Of a stretch of DNA of 64,000 bases, positions 57,343 to 64,000 are shown one piece after another (position 1 is the first letter of the stretch; each line of letters starts with the position of its first letter). This DNA is from Rhodanobacter denitrificans (GTDB taxonomy: Bacteria > Pseudomonadota > Gammaproteobacteria > Xanthomonadales > Rhodanobacteraceae). Where the stretch lies: assembly GCF_000230695.2 (NCBI RefSeq), contig NC_020541.1, forward strand, positions 2,728,001 through 2,792,000, written 5' to 3'. Both the position numbers and the translations under genes were made by a program. The notes under the pieces were generated by a model that saw only the letters and a program-made list of their open reading frames with translations, ran no database searches and was not told where the DNA came from.

Positions 57343-59247
57343 TTAGGCCTGCGGTTTCGTCGGTGCAGTTGTGCCTGCGTTCGGGTCCTGCTTGCGCCAT
57401 GCCTCGACAAGAGGCTTGTAGTTCTCATTTTTCACAGGTTCTGTCCAGCCACCGCTTCGTACGCGCTTTCCGCTTGAGTCTTTGGGGACGACGACCAGTG
57501 GATCGTCACTGTCGGGCCGGCGACCTTCGGCGGGCCGATCAATGATCGCCCTGATGGGCATATTGACCGCCTCTCCGACCACTAGCGCCTCGCCGGTGCG
57601 CAATACCGGAAGCATCGAAAACAACCCTTTGAGGTTGTCTGAAGCGCAAGAAGTGACTTGGGAGCGATCCTTGTCATTTGTTAGCCGCATTGCAATGACG
57701 GTTCCGCACTGAGACAAAATCGTGGGATCGACTTCGGCGGGGCGTTGGCTAACTAGCATCAGGCCCACGCCGTACTTCCGCCCTTCCTTTGCGATACGTC
57801 GTGCAGCGTTCGCTGCACGGCTTTTCGACTCTGCTCCCAGGTAGACGTGCGCTTCCTCCAGCACGATCATCAATGGTCTTTGCCGACCGCCTTCCTGTTT
57901 CTGTCGTCCCCAAAATACGGCGTCGTAGAGAATGCGCAGCACGGCCCCGACGAGATCGTCAACAATCGCAGTGGGAATCCCCGAAAGATCGAAGACTGAA
58001 ATCGGAGAGGCCGAGCCTATCCACTCGGCTAGCAGCGCATCAAGATCTGCGGTAGTTGAGTTGTCTTTGGCGACAGACCACTCGCCTGGGCGAAAAAGGA
58101 ACTGCATCCGAGGATCGCGGAGCTTGCTTTCCAGGACGTCCAGGTGCGCGCGTGGTATATCAGCGTAGAGGCCTGCGTAGACTTTGTCAGGGTCATTCGT
58201 CTCGTTTTTAAGCGCTCGAAATCTCGGCCGCTCAAGCTTGTCCGCATCGCCAACCGCCTTCACTGGGGGCGTGCCTTCCTCGGCATAGGCGCGCGTGTTC
58301 TCGCTCTGGTTCTGGTTTTTGCTAACGCTGTGGCTAGCGCAATGCAGCGAGTACAAGTCATGCCAGAGCTGATAGACAGAGAATGGCAGCGGTGTGTCTA
58401 TCGTCACCGAGAGGTCGGGCATGCCGTGAGCAACGCCGCCAGCTTTGGAAGCTCTTTTGCTCGCAAGTAGCCTCTCTTGCAGCAACGTGAGCGGAGTCGA
58501 AGTGACTGACCCCATTGACATCGAAATGAACTCTTCGGCCGTCAGCGCCCAGAACGGCACGTGCAGCTCACGCTCTCCGGCTTTGGTATCAGCGCCGACT
58601 TTGAAGACTCTGGCTAGGTCGCCAAACGCCTTTCCGTACTCGCCGTGAAGGTCAAACAACACCACGCGGGCTGATTTGAAGTGCTCCCGATTCGACACGG
58701 CGCCGAGCAAGTTTGCGACTGCATTGGACTTGCCAGCACCAGTGCTCCCGACGACTGCAGAATGACGGCTGACGAGGCGATTCAGGTCGAGATATGCGCG
58801 AATCGACTCGGCGCTGGCGACGCGGCCAATCGCAACGTACCCGTCTTCGTCCTCCGGAGCGTACACAGTCTTCAGATCTGATTCGGTAACTACGTGGACC
58901 GAGTCTCCAATAGACGGATACTGGGCTATGCCTCGCTCAAACTTCGTGCCGCGACGCCCTTGACCGACGAGTTCCACGCGAAGCCATCGGTTGCCGAACT
59001 GCGGAGCAAGTTCTGGCGGTCCGGGTGCAGCTCCAGCACCAACCTGGGAGATCACCCCATAGAGGTCAACATAGCCGGACGGAATGCGAACAAACCCACC
59101 GACTTGGCCGACCTGGTACGCCTCTCCGTTAACGAACAGGAGTCCGCCCGGCGTGTTCTCTTCCAGCTTTACGCTGATGCTCGATCCGTCAACATTCTCC
59201 ACGGTGCCAAGCCGGGAAGGGGCCGAGTTAGACAGTGACGTGTGCAT
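57343..59247 (-). CDS. HerA-type ATPase (helicase/DNA translocase)
   Basis: The 634-residue HerA/FtsK-like ATPase begins with a HAS-barrel-like domain (~10-140). Walker A GSTGAGKS is at 167-174, FDLHGEYG near 198-205, and Walker B LMIVLEEAHVYL at 459-470, followed by the sensor region GVGLMLVSQRPAEVD with the Gln/Arg pair. HerA assembles as a hexamer and pairs with nucleases or SIR2 proteins. The ATG at 59247 overlaps the SIR2 3' end by 20 bp and has GGGAG 8 nt before it. The gene is the third of the operon. Confidence 0.93.
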   Translation of the reverse strand: MHTSLSNSAPSRLGTVENVDGSSISVKLEENTPGGLLFVNGEAYQVGQVGGFVRIPSGYVDLYGVISQVGAGAAPGPPELAPQFGNRWLRVELVGQGRRGTKFERGIAQYPSIGDSVHVVTESDLKTVYAPEDEDGYVAIGRVASAESIRAYLDLNRLVSRHSAVVGSTGAGKSNAVANLLGAVSNREHFKSARVVLFDLHGEYGKAFGDLARVFKVGADTKAGERELHVPFWALTAEEFISMSMGSVTSTPLTLLQERLLASKRASKAGGVAHGMPDLSVTIDTPLPFSVYQLWHDLYSLHCASHSVSKNQNQSENTRAYAEEGTPPVKAVGDADKLERPRFRALKNETNDPDKVYAGLYADIPRAHLDVLESKLRDPRMQFLFRPGEWSVAKDNSTTADLDALLAEWIGSASPISVFDLSGIPTAIVDDLVGAVLRILYDAVFWGRQKQEGGRQRPLMIVLEEAHVYLGAESKSRAANAARRIAKEGRKYGVGLMLVSQRPAEVDPTILSQCGTVIAMRLTNDKDRSQVTSCASDNLKGLFSMLPVLRTGEALVVGEAVNMPIRAIIDRPAEGRRPDSDDPLVVVPKDSSGKRVRSGGWTEPVKNENYKPLVEAWRKQDPNAGTTAPTKPQA

Positions 59248-60541
59248 CAGAAGTGCTCCCGCCGCAAACTTGCTCCAAGAACAGTCCGAAGTAATGGAAA
59301 TCACCGAGGCGGCAGCGCGGTACGCGATCTTTCGGATCGCTACCCGCGACGGATTCTTCTATCAACCACGGCGCGTGCTCATCGCCGCCCGTAGTTTCAG
59401 GTCGGTATCGTCCAGCACGTGTTCCCACCACTGCCCCATCTGAGGCGAGTACGGTCAGATTGCTTTGCTTCGATGCGTATTCGACGACACGGGGATGTGC
59501 GTCGAGGCTGGAGTACATCAGGGCAAAACACTGGGCGTTACGATTGCCGCGCAGGCCATCGAGCAAAATCTCATTCAGGTGGTCATCCAGGAACGAATAG
59601 CCGCAGACGATCAACCGAGGCGCATCTTTCCCATGAAAGAAGGCCCGCAAACGATCGAGCATTGCCAAGTACGGCATCCTGCGGCTTTGGTCGTACTTCA
59701 AGTGTGATGGATAGATCATCACCTTTCCGGCTGCGGCAGCACCGGTGACCCGAACGATGCGCGTCACTGTCGTCGCGTTCACGGTCTCCTCGTTCTTTTC
59801 CCAGTTTATCGAACCATGAAGTTTCCAAAGCCGCGTCCAACGCTTGGGGATCGCATCATGTTCGATCGAAGAAAGGTCGAACCAGGGTTCACGCGATCCG
59901 ACAAAGCCGTCGAAGTGTGGTAAAGGATGCTGCTCAAGGGCCTGCTCAAACAGCAAGTCGTAGTTTGGTGTGAATATTTCCGTGGGCCAATCTCTCTGGA
60001 CGCCTCCGATCCATGAGGCAAGGCGGGTGTACGAATTTCGGTATGCCGGCAGATTTTTGCTTATCTCCTTAGCGATCAATGCGCAAATCGCCTCATCGAG
60101 ATCAGTAAGGTTCTTTTTCGTCATCCCGAGAATTTCTGCGTTTCCCCGGCGATTTGCCAATGCCCGAAGTTCTGTCAGGACATCCTCGACTGTCGGTTCT
60201 TTTCCATCAGACGGTTTGCACTCTCCATACATCGCGTCCCAATGTGTCTTGAACGTGGAAGTAGCGCCGGGCATGCTGTCAGTGGCCTGCAATCCACTGG
60301 CGACCCGCTTGGTCAACTCGACGACAGCGGGAATTAGTACGACGCTATTTTCACCAGCCGCGTCGTAGACGCCGAGAGGACAGCCTGCACCAAGAAAGCA
60401 ACCGACGCGCTGCTTGTCGTCCTGAAGAACTTGACGGAGATTCCTTGCCTGCTGAGCCGCGTCGTGGAGCTGCGGCAGTGCCGGCACGGAAGGCGCGGTC
60501 GAAACGGCTGATACCGCGCCCGGAGTTGGTCCGGTTGTCAT
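59228..60541 (-). CDS. SIR2-domain NADase-like protein
   Basis: The 437-residue protein has the NAD-binding SIR2 pattern: GCFLGAG (47-53), then FTPNYDLLFE (190-199, with Asn193/Asp195) and the catalytic His in KLHGSINW (His242), and IVCGYSFLDDHLNEIL further on. Bacterial SIR2 proteins of this kind degrade NAD+ upon phage infection. The C-terminal ~100 residues may sense or bind HerA. Start ATG (60541) overlaps the DUF2130 stop (ATGA); the 3' end overlaps HerA. Tight coupling suggests a complex of fixed stoichiometry. Confidence 0.9.
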   Translation of the reverse strand: MTTGPTPGAVSAVSTAPSVPALPQLHDAAQQARNLRQVLQDDKQRVGCFLGAGCPLGVYDAAGENSVVLIPAVVELTKRVASGLQATDSMPGATSTFKTHWDAMYGECKPSDGKEPTVEDVLTELRALANRRGNAEILGMTKKNLTDLDEAICALIAKEISKNLPAYRNSYTRLASWIGGVQRDWPTEIFTPNYDLLFEQALEQHPLPHFDGFVGSREPWFDLSSIEHDAIPKRWTRLWKLHGSINWEKNEETVNATTVTRIVRVTGAAAAGKVMIYPSHLKYDQSRRMPYLAMLDRLRAFFHGKDAPRLIVCGYSFLDDHLNEILLDGLRGNRNAQCFALMYSSLDAHPRVVEYASKQSNLTVLASDGAVVGTRAGRYRPETTGGDEHAPWLIEESVAGSDPKDRVPRCRLGDFHYFGLFLEQVCGGSTSDAHVTV

Positions 60542-61854
60542 TGTGGCAACTCTCCTTGGTTGTCATCGCCCGAACCTGGCAATGCCGCCAAACTCAAGCC
60601 TTCGATTTCCTGCAACGTCTTTCCTGCTATGCCCTGAAGGTCGCCATACATCCCAACCGTGGCGACCATGACTCGCTCGATTTGCTCGTCGCGTTTTGCC
60701 CATTGCTTCATGATCGCCTTGCGCTCCCTGTCTAAGTCGTTTCTCATCGAAGAAAAGGCTTCGACGATCGCCTCGACGCGGTGACGAAATCTGGGGCCGG
60801 TGAGGTACTGATAGACCATCTCTGTCTTTGTTTGCTGTCCTTCACCGACCTGTCGCGCGACACCTATTTCGAGCAGGGTATGACGCAGAATAGTGGCTAC
60901 CGGCAATGCGGCTCGGGGTGTGGTTACCCATACGCCGTCCACGACGTCAAATGTCTCGATGCCTTTCGGTAGCGCCTGGCTAACAAGAATCGACACTTCC
61001 GCCTTGGCAGCTCGCTGGTCGTCACGCAGCTTGGCAAGCCAGCCATCGCTCCAGTTCTTGGTGCGCTTCGACTCCCAGAGAATCGCTCCGCTTGGCTGCC
61101 CAGTAGAGCTGTTGACGCGCTGAAGCACATCGCCGCCAAACTCACCTTTTGCGACTGGCTCAATGGAGTCGAATGGGAACTTGGTTCGCAGGAGGCTTTC
61201 GAGATCCATCTCCTGAACTTCCCCCTGCAACTGTTGAGAGCCTTGCTCGGCTTTCTGTTTCAACTCCTCGATCTTCTGCTGCATGGAGGCGATCGTCTGA
61301 TCTTTCTCCAGCACCTTGAGCTTGAGGCTGTCCTCGGCTTCTCGTTTTGCGGACGTACGAACGTCGTCTAGGCTCTCTTGAACACGCTTTTCTACGGTAA
61401 GTTCAAGCTCCCGCTTTGCATCATCCAGCTCGCGCTGTTTCTTAATTAGCCCGGCCTGCGCGTTTTGCGCTTCGGCCAGTTTTGCGTCACGGGACTTCAG
61501 CACCTCTTGCAGATCGACAAGCTCGCGGGTCTTTGCTTCTAACTCGGTCGCTGCGGCGAGTCGTGCTTTCTTGGATTCTTCGGCGATGACACGTTCGCGC
61601 TCGGTCTTTAACTGCGCAGCAACTTGATCTGCGACTTGTTCGTCTAGGGTACGTCGCGCATCGAGAATTTCCTTTTCTCTGTCCCGGATATTCTGTTCTC
61701 GCTTGGCAACGTCCTCGTCCTTCTGGCGTAGTTGTTGCTCGTACTGCTGGCGAGTTGCGGCAATCAACGGTGCCGCGAGCGATTCAGTCAGGCGAATTTC
61801 CGTCTTGCAGTTTGGGCAAACAATCTTCGGGTCCGATGTTGAGGTATCGCTCAT
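60538..61854 (-). CDS. DUF2130 coiled-coil protein with PD-(D/E)XK-like nuclease signature
   Basis: The 438-residue protein starts with a Cys pair (CPNC, 13-16), a long charged coiled coil (~40-215), then a globular domain matching DUF2130. In it GGD (Asp242) and WESKRT (Glu261, Lys263) form the spacing of a PD-(D/E)XK nuclease core. The C-terminus is helical. Members are predicted nucleases, sometimes near restriction loci. The ATG at 61854 was chosen; TTG at 61914 would extend it by 20 residues. It is the first gene of the operon, ending in an overlap with the SIR2 gene. Confidence 0.85.
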   Translation of the reverse strand: MSDTSTSDPKIVCPNCKTEIRLTESLAAPLIAATRQQYEQQLRQKDEDVAKREQNIRDREKEILDARRTLDEQVADQVAAQLKTERERVIAEESKKARLAAATELEAKTRELVDLQEVLKSRDAKLAEAQNAQAGLIKKQRELDDAKRELELTVEKRVQESLDDVRTSAKREAEDSLKLKVLEKDQTIASMQQKIEELKQKAEQGSQQLQGEVQEMDLESLLRTKFPFDSIEPVAKGEFGGDVLQRVNSSTGQPSGAILWESKRTKNWSDGWLAKLRDDQRAAKAEVSILVSQALPKGIETFDVVDGVWVTTPRAALPVATILRHTLLEIGVARQVGEGQQTKTEMVYQYLTGPRFRHRVEAIVEAFSSMRNDLDRERKAIMKQWAKRDEQIERVMVATVGMYGDLQGIAGKTLQEIEGLSLAALPGSGDDNQGELPQ

Positions 61855-61914
61855 GATCTCTTGTGCCCCGTCTTGCAGTTCCAATGTGATTGATGATGGC
61901 TTAGCAGGACGCAA

Positions 61915-61952
61915 GAAAGAAGGGAGCCGGCCGGAGGCCCGTCTCTTCTTTC
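61915..61952. terminator. Hairpin in the leader of the DUF2130-SIR2-HerA operon
   Basis: GAAAGAAG and CTTCTTTC pair around a GC-rich inner stem, about 60 bp before the DUF2130 start. On the minus strand it is followed by T-rich bases. It may stop transcription coming from tRNA-Ser, or act as an attenuator. Together with flanks, 61855-62107 has no gene. Confidence 0.55.
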
Positions 61953-62031
61953 AATCTGTACCATCAAACTTGGATGTTTGCCGCGGATGCTCAACGAGGC
62001 GCGACTGGGCACAACCACAAACAACAACGGC

Positions 62032-62052
62032 TGGCATACCCAATGGCATACC
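62032..62052. promoter_or_regulatory. TGGCATAC-type repeat near the tRNA end
   Basis: TGGCATAC, then 3 bp, then ATGGCATACC: the partner of 47317-47337. It also forms part of an imperfect palindrome GGCTGG...CCAGCC. Confidence 0.55.
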
Positions 62053-62071
62053 AGCCGTCTTTGCTTGCGAG

Positions 62072-62096
62072 TAAGTTGTTCTAGATCAACAACTTA
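62072..62096. repeat. Inverted repeat next to the attachment site
   Basis: TAAGTTGTT / AACAACTTA, perfect 9-bp arms around a 7-bp centre, 12 bp from the tRNA-Ser 3' end. A possible integrase or Xis binding site or a substitute tRNA terminator. Confidence 0.5.
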
Positions 62097-62107
62097 GTTC
62101 ATTCAAT

Positions 62108-62121
62108 TGGCGGAGAGAGAG
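62108..62121. other. Island attachment site, tRNA-side copy
   Basis: TGGCGGAGAGAGAG, the 3' end of tRNA-Ser including the encoded CCA complement, identical to 47172-47185. Confidence 0.85.
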
Positions 62122-62200
62122 GGATTCGAACCCTCGATAAGGCTTTTGACCCTATACTCCCTTAGCAGGGGAGCCCCTTCGGCCACTCGGGCATCTCTCC
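62108..62200 (-). tRNA. tRNA-Ser (anticodon GCT)
   Basis: The 93-nt class II tRNA has acceptor GGAGAGA / TCTCTCC with encoded GCCA, anticodon stem CTCCC / GGGAG with loop CTGCTAA (GCT, decoding AGC and AGT), a long variable arm and T-arm GGTTCGAATCC. It is intact after the insertion because the island copy of its 3' end restores the gene. csrA lies 77 bp upstream of it. Confidence 0.96.
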
Positions 62201-62277
62201 GGGGTTTTCTTCGCATTGCTGCGGAGCCGGCAAGGATACCGACCGGCGCGGTCGAGGTAAAGCCTCAATTCACCGGA

Positions 62278-62481
62278 TCAATGCTCAGCGGACTCATCAG
62301 GTGTGCTGCCGGCGTCGTGTTCGCCCTTGATCCGCTGATAGATCTCTTCGCGATGGACGGCCACGGTTTTCGGTGCATTGATGCCGATGCGCACCTGATT
62401 GCCTTTCACGCCAAGAACGGTAACGGTCACCTCGTCGCCGATCATCAGGGTTTCACCGACCCTGCGGGTCAGAATCAACAT
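62278..62481 (-). CDS. csrA: Carbon storage regulator CsrA
   Basis: The 67-residue CsrA has the full motif [51 protein letters not shown]. The RNA-binding residues Arg6/Leu4 and the C-terminal Arg-His-Glu-Ile block are present. It binds GGA in mRNA leaders. GGAG lies 8 nt before the ATG. The order alaS-csrA-tRNA-Ser is the common gammaproteobacterial one. The 269 bp to alaS may hold its promoters. Confidence 0.97.
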   Translation of the reverse strand: MLILTRRVGETLMIGDEVTVTVLGVKGNQVRIGINAPKTVAVHREEIYQRIKGEHDAGSTPDESAEH

Positions 62482-62750
62482 GATTGCTACTCCATAGTGC
62501 TGTTGGTCACAGGCCTGCGAATCGACGGTGCCTCACCCCTGAGCGCCCGCCTGTCCACAGTTCGACGATTGATCCGCCGAAGGCCCTACCGCCTTCCCGG
62601 CTCACAGCCAAAACACTCCTGAGCGTCCTGACTGGCGACACCACCGTTACCGATCGCGCCGACACTGGACCGATAGTAACTGAGCCGGAATCTCCTGCGC
62701 AATGCACCGCCAGCATGGCGGACGGTGCGTTCAGCTCGGCTGCTTGTCGC

Positions 62751-64000
62751 CTATTGGGCCGCGACCCAACTCGGCAGTGCGGCAAGGATGGCCGGCAAAT
62801 TCGGAGTGTCGGTGCCGCCCCCTTGGGCCATGTCCGGTCGGCCACCACCCTTGCCGTCGATCTGGCTGGCGACGTGGGCCACCACGTTGCCAGCCTTGAC
62901 CCGCTCCAGCGCCCTGCCGTGCACGCCGGCGATCAGCGCGACGCGGCCCTCGGCCGCGCCGGCCAGCAGCACCACGCAGTCACCGAGCTGCTGTTTGAGC
63001 TGGTCCACGCTGTCACGCAACGACTTCGCGTCGAGCCCTTCCAGCCGCGCAGCCACCACCTTGATGCCACCGACATCCTTTGCGGCTCCGGCCAGGTCGG
63101 CGGTGGCCGAACCTGCCGCCTTGCTGCGCAGCGATTCCAGCTCGCGCTCGAGCTTCTTCTGGCGGTCGAACAGCTGGCGCAGCTTCTCCACCGCCTCGTC
63201 GCCGCTGCTGGAAAGCAGCTGCGCGAACTCGGCCAGGCGACGCTCCTCGTCGACCACCCAGGCCAGCGCGCCGGCACCGGTGACCGCCTCGATGCGGCGC
63301 ACGCCGGAAGCCACGCCGGCCTCGCTGACGATCTTGAACAGGCCGATGTCGCCGGTGCGCCCCACGTGGGTGCCGCCGCACAATTCGGTGGAGAAGTCAC
63401 CCATCTTCAGCACGCGCACTTCGTCGCCGTACTTCTCGCCGAACAGCGCCATCGCGCCGAATTCGATCGCCTGGTCGTAACCCATGTTGTGCACCTCGGC
63501 CGCCGCGTTGCGGCGTACCTCGGCATTCACCATGGCCTCGACCCGTGCTACCTCGTCGTGGCTCATCGGCTTGTGATGCGAGAAATCGAAACGCAGCCGT
63601 TCCGGCGCCACCAGCGAGCCCTTCTGCGCGACGTGCGTGCCTAGCACCTGGCGCAGCGCCGCATGCAGCAGATGAGTGGCTGAATGGTTGAGCACGATCG
63701 CCTGGCGGCGCGACGCATCCACCCGCGCCTCGACCGTGTCGCCGGTACGCAGCGGCCGCCCGCCATGCCAGCGGCCGGCGTGGCCGAAGAACACGCCACC
63801 CATCTTCAGCGTATCGGCAACCTCGAAGCGACCAGCCGCATTGGACAGCGTGCCGGTGTCGCCGACCTGGCCACCGGACTCGGCGTAGAACGGCGTGCGG
63901 TCGAGGATCAGCAAGCCCTCCTCGCCTTCGCCCAGCTGATCGACCTGCTTGCCGCCGCGCACGATGCCGAGCACCTTGCTGCCTTCACTCTGCAGCGCCT
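62751..64000 (-). CDS. alaS: Alanyl-tRNA synthetase, C-terminal part
   Basis: The visible 416-residue part has the editing/second additional domain with the metal motif HxxxH (NHSATHLLHAALRQ) and TELCGGTHVGRTGDIG, the oligomerisation linker (SSGDEAVEKLRQLFDRQKKLEREL) and the C-Ala domain ending with GGGRPDMAQGGGTD. It continues past the window edge, where the aminoacylation domain lies. The in-frame GTG at 63974 is internal. The gene is transcribed toward csrA. Confidence 0.95.
   Translation of the reverse strand, partial: ALQSEGSKVLGIVRGGKQVDQLGEGEEGLLILDRTPFYAESGGQVGDTGTLSNAAGRFEVADTLKMGGVFFGHAGRWHGGRPLRTGDTVEARVDASRRQAIVLNHSATHLLHAALRQVLGTHVAQKGSLVAPERLRFDFSHHKPMSHDEVARVEAMVNAEVRRNAAAEVHNMGYDQAIEFGAMALFGEKYGDEVRVLKMGDFSTELCGGTHVGRTGDIGLFKIVSEAGVASGVRRIEAVTGAGALAWVVDEERRLAEFAQLLSSSGDEAVEKLRQLFDRQKKLERELESLRSKAAGSATADLAGAAKDVGGIKVVAARLEGLDAKSLRDSVDQLKQQLGDCVVLLAGAAEGRVALIAGVHGRALERVKAGNVVAHVASQIDGKGGGRPDMAQGGGTDTPNLPAILAALPSWVAAQ

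Larger units (their letters stand above)
47172..62121. mobile_element. Integrative genomic island inserted at tRNA-Ser(GCT)
   Basis: About 15 kb is bounded by the 14-bp direct repeat TGGCGGAGAGAGAG. It begins with a P4-type integrase and holds a Gp2/YagK-like replication protein, an AlpA-like regulator, RadC, an XRE regulator, membrane and lipoprotein genes, and a SIR2-HerA defence-like operon. Base composition and codon use are visibly more AT-rich than in the flanks. No structural phage, conjugation or toxin-antitoxin gene was recognised, so it resembles a satellite or replicative island rather than a full prophage. Confidence 0.88.

Overview
The window is about 64 kb of high-GC chromosome from a gammaproteobacterium, most likely of the Xanthomonadales (Rhodanobacteraceae-like). 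This is inferred from gene order and protein types: rplU-rpmA-obg, pcnB-folK-panB-panC-panD, nnr-tsaE-amiC-mutL, phoB-phoR-ppk-ppx and alaS-csrA-tRNA-Ser, plus a type II NAD-like isocitrate dehydrogenase and LpxO. No species can be named from the sequence alone.

Region 1 (1-46636) is core chromosome, densely packed and mostly housekeeping. From the left it holds an iron-uptake pair (FTR1 permease plus cupredoxin) behind a Fur-like box, L21/L27 and Obg, a DUF2059 protein, uvrA with an overlapping thioesterase, and an AraC regulator facing an acetyltransferase. Then come a DUF4139 protein, two enoyl-CoA hydratase family proteins, and a four-gene set (FKBP, DUF1289, Nudix, sulfurtransferase). 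These are followed by mutL/amiC/tsaE/nnr with queG divergent, and by pantothenate, folate and RNA-polyadenylation genes. Next are tRNA-Glu, ferredoxin, dapA-bamC, gcvR, bcp, phoH, lpxO and an ECF41-type sigma factor with its AhpD-like partner. The region closes with isocitrate dehydrogenase, glutaredoxin, a BepA-like protease, the phosphate regulators phoBR with ppk and ppx, a cyclophilin and lpxH.

Region 2 (46637-47361) has no recognisable gene. It holds two 142-bp direct repeats and a 62-bp near-perfect palindrome. The palindrome contains the tRNA-Ser 3' tail and what looks like the original tRNA-Ser terminator.

Region 3 (about 47172-62121, ~15 kb, visibly lower GC and different codon use) is an integrated island. 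It is bounded by a 14-bp direct repeat of the tRNA-Ser(GCT) 3' end. It carries a P4-type tyrosine integrase, an inovirus Gp2/YagK-like replication protein with an AlpA-type regulator, a RadC-like JAMM protein, an XRE regulator, unknown membrane/zinc-ribbon/lipoprotein genes, and a tight four-gene operon on the minus strand next to the tRNA. That operon encodes a DUF2130 coiled-coil protein with a PD-(D/E)XK-like nuclease signature, a SIR2 NADase-like protein, a HerA ATPase and a KTSC protein. SIR2-HerA pairs are known anti-phage modules. The overlapping nuclease and the trailing KTSC gene make this the best candidate for an incompletely described defence system.

Region 4 (62108-64000) returns to core: tRNA-Ser(GCT), csrA and the 3' part of alaS, which runs off the window edge.
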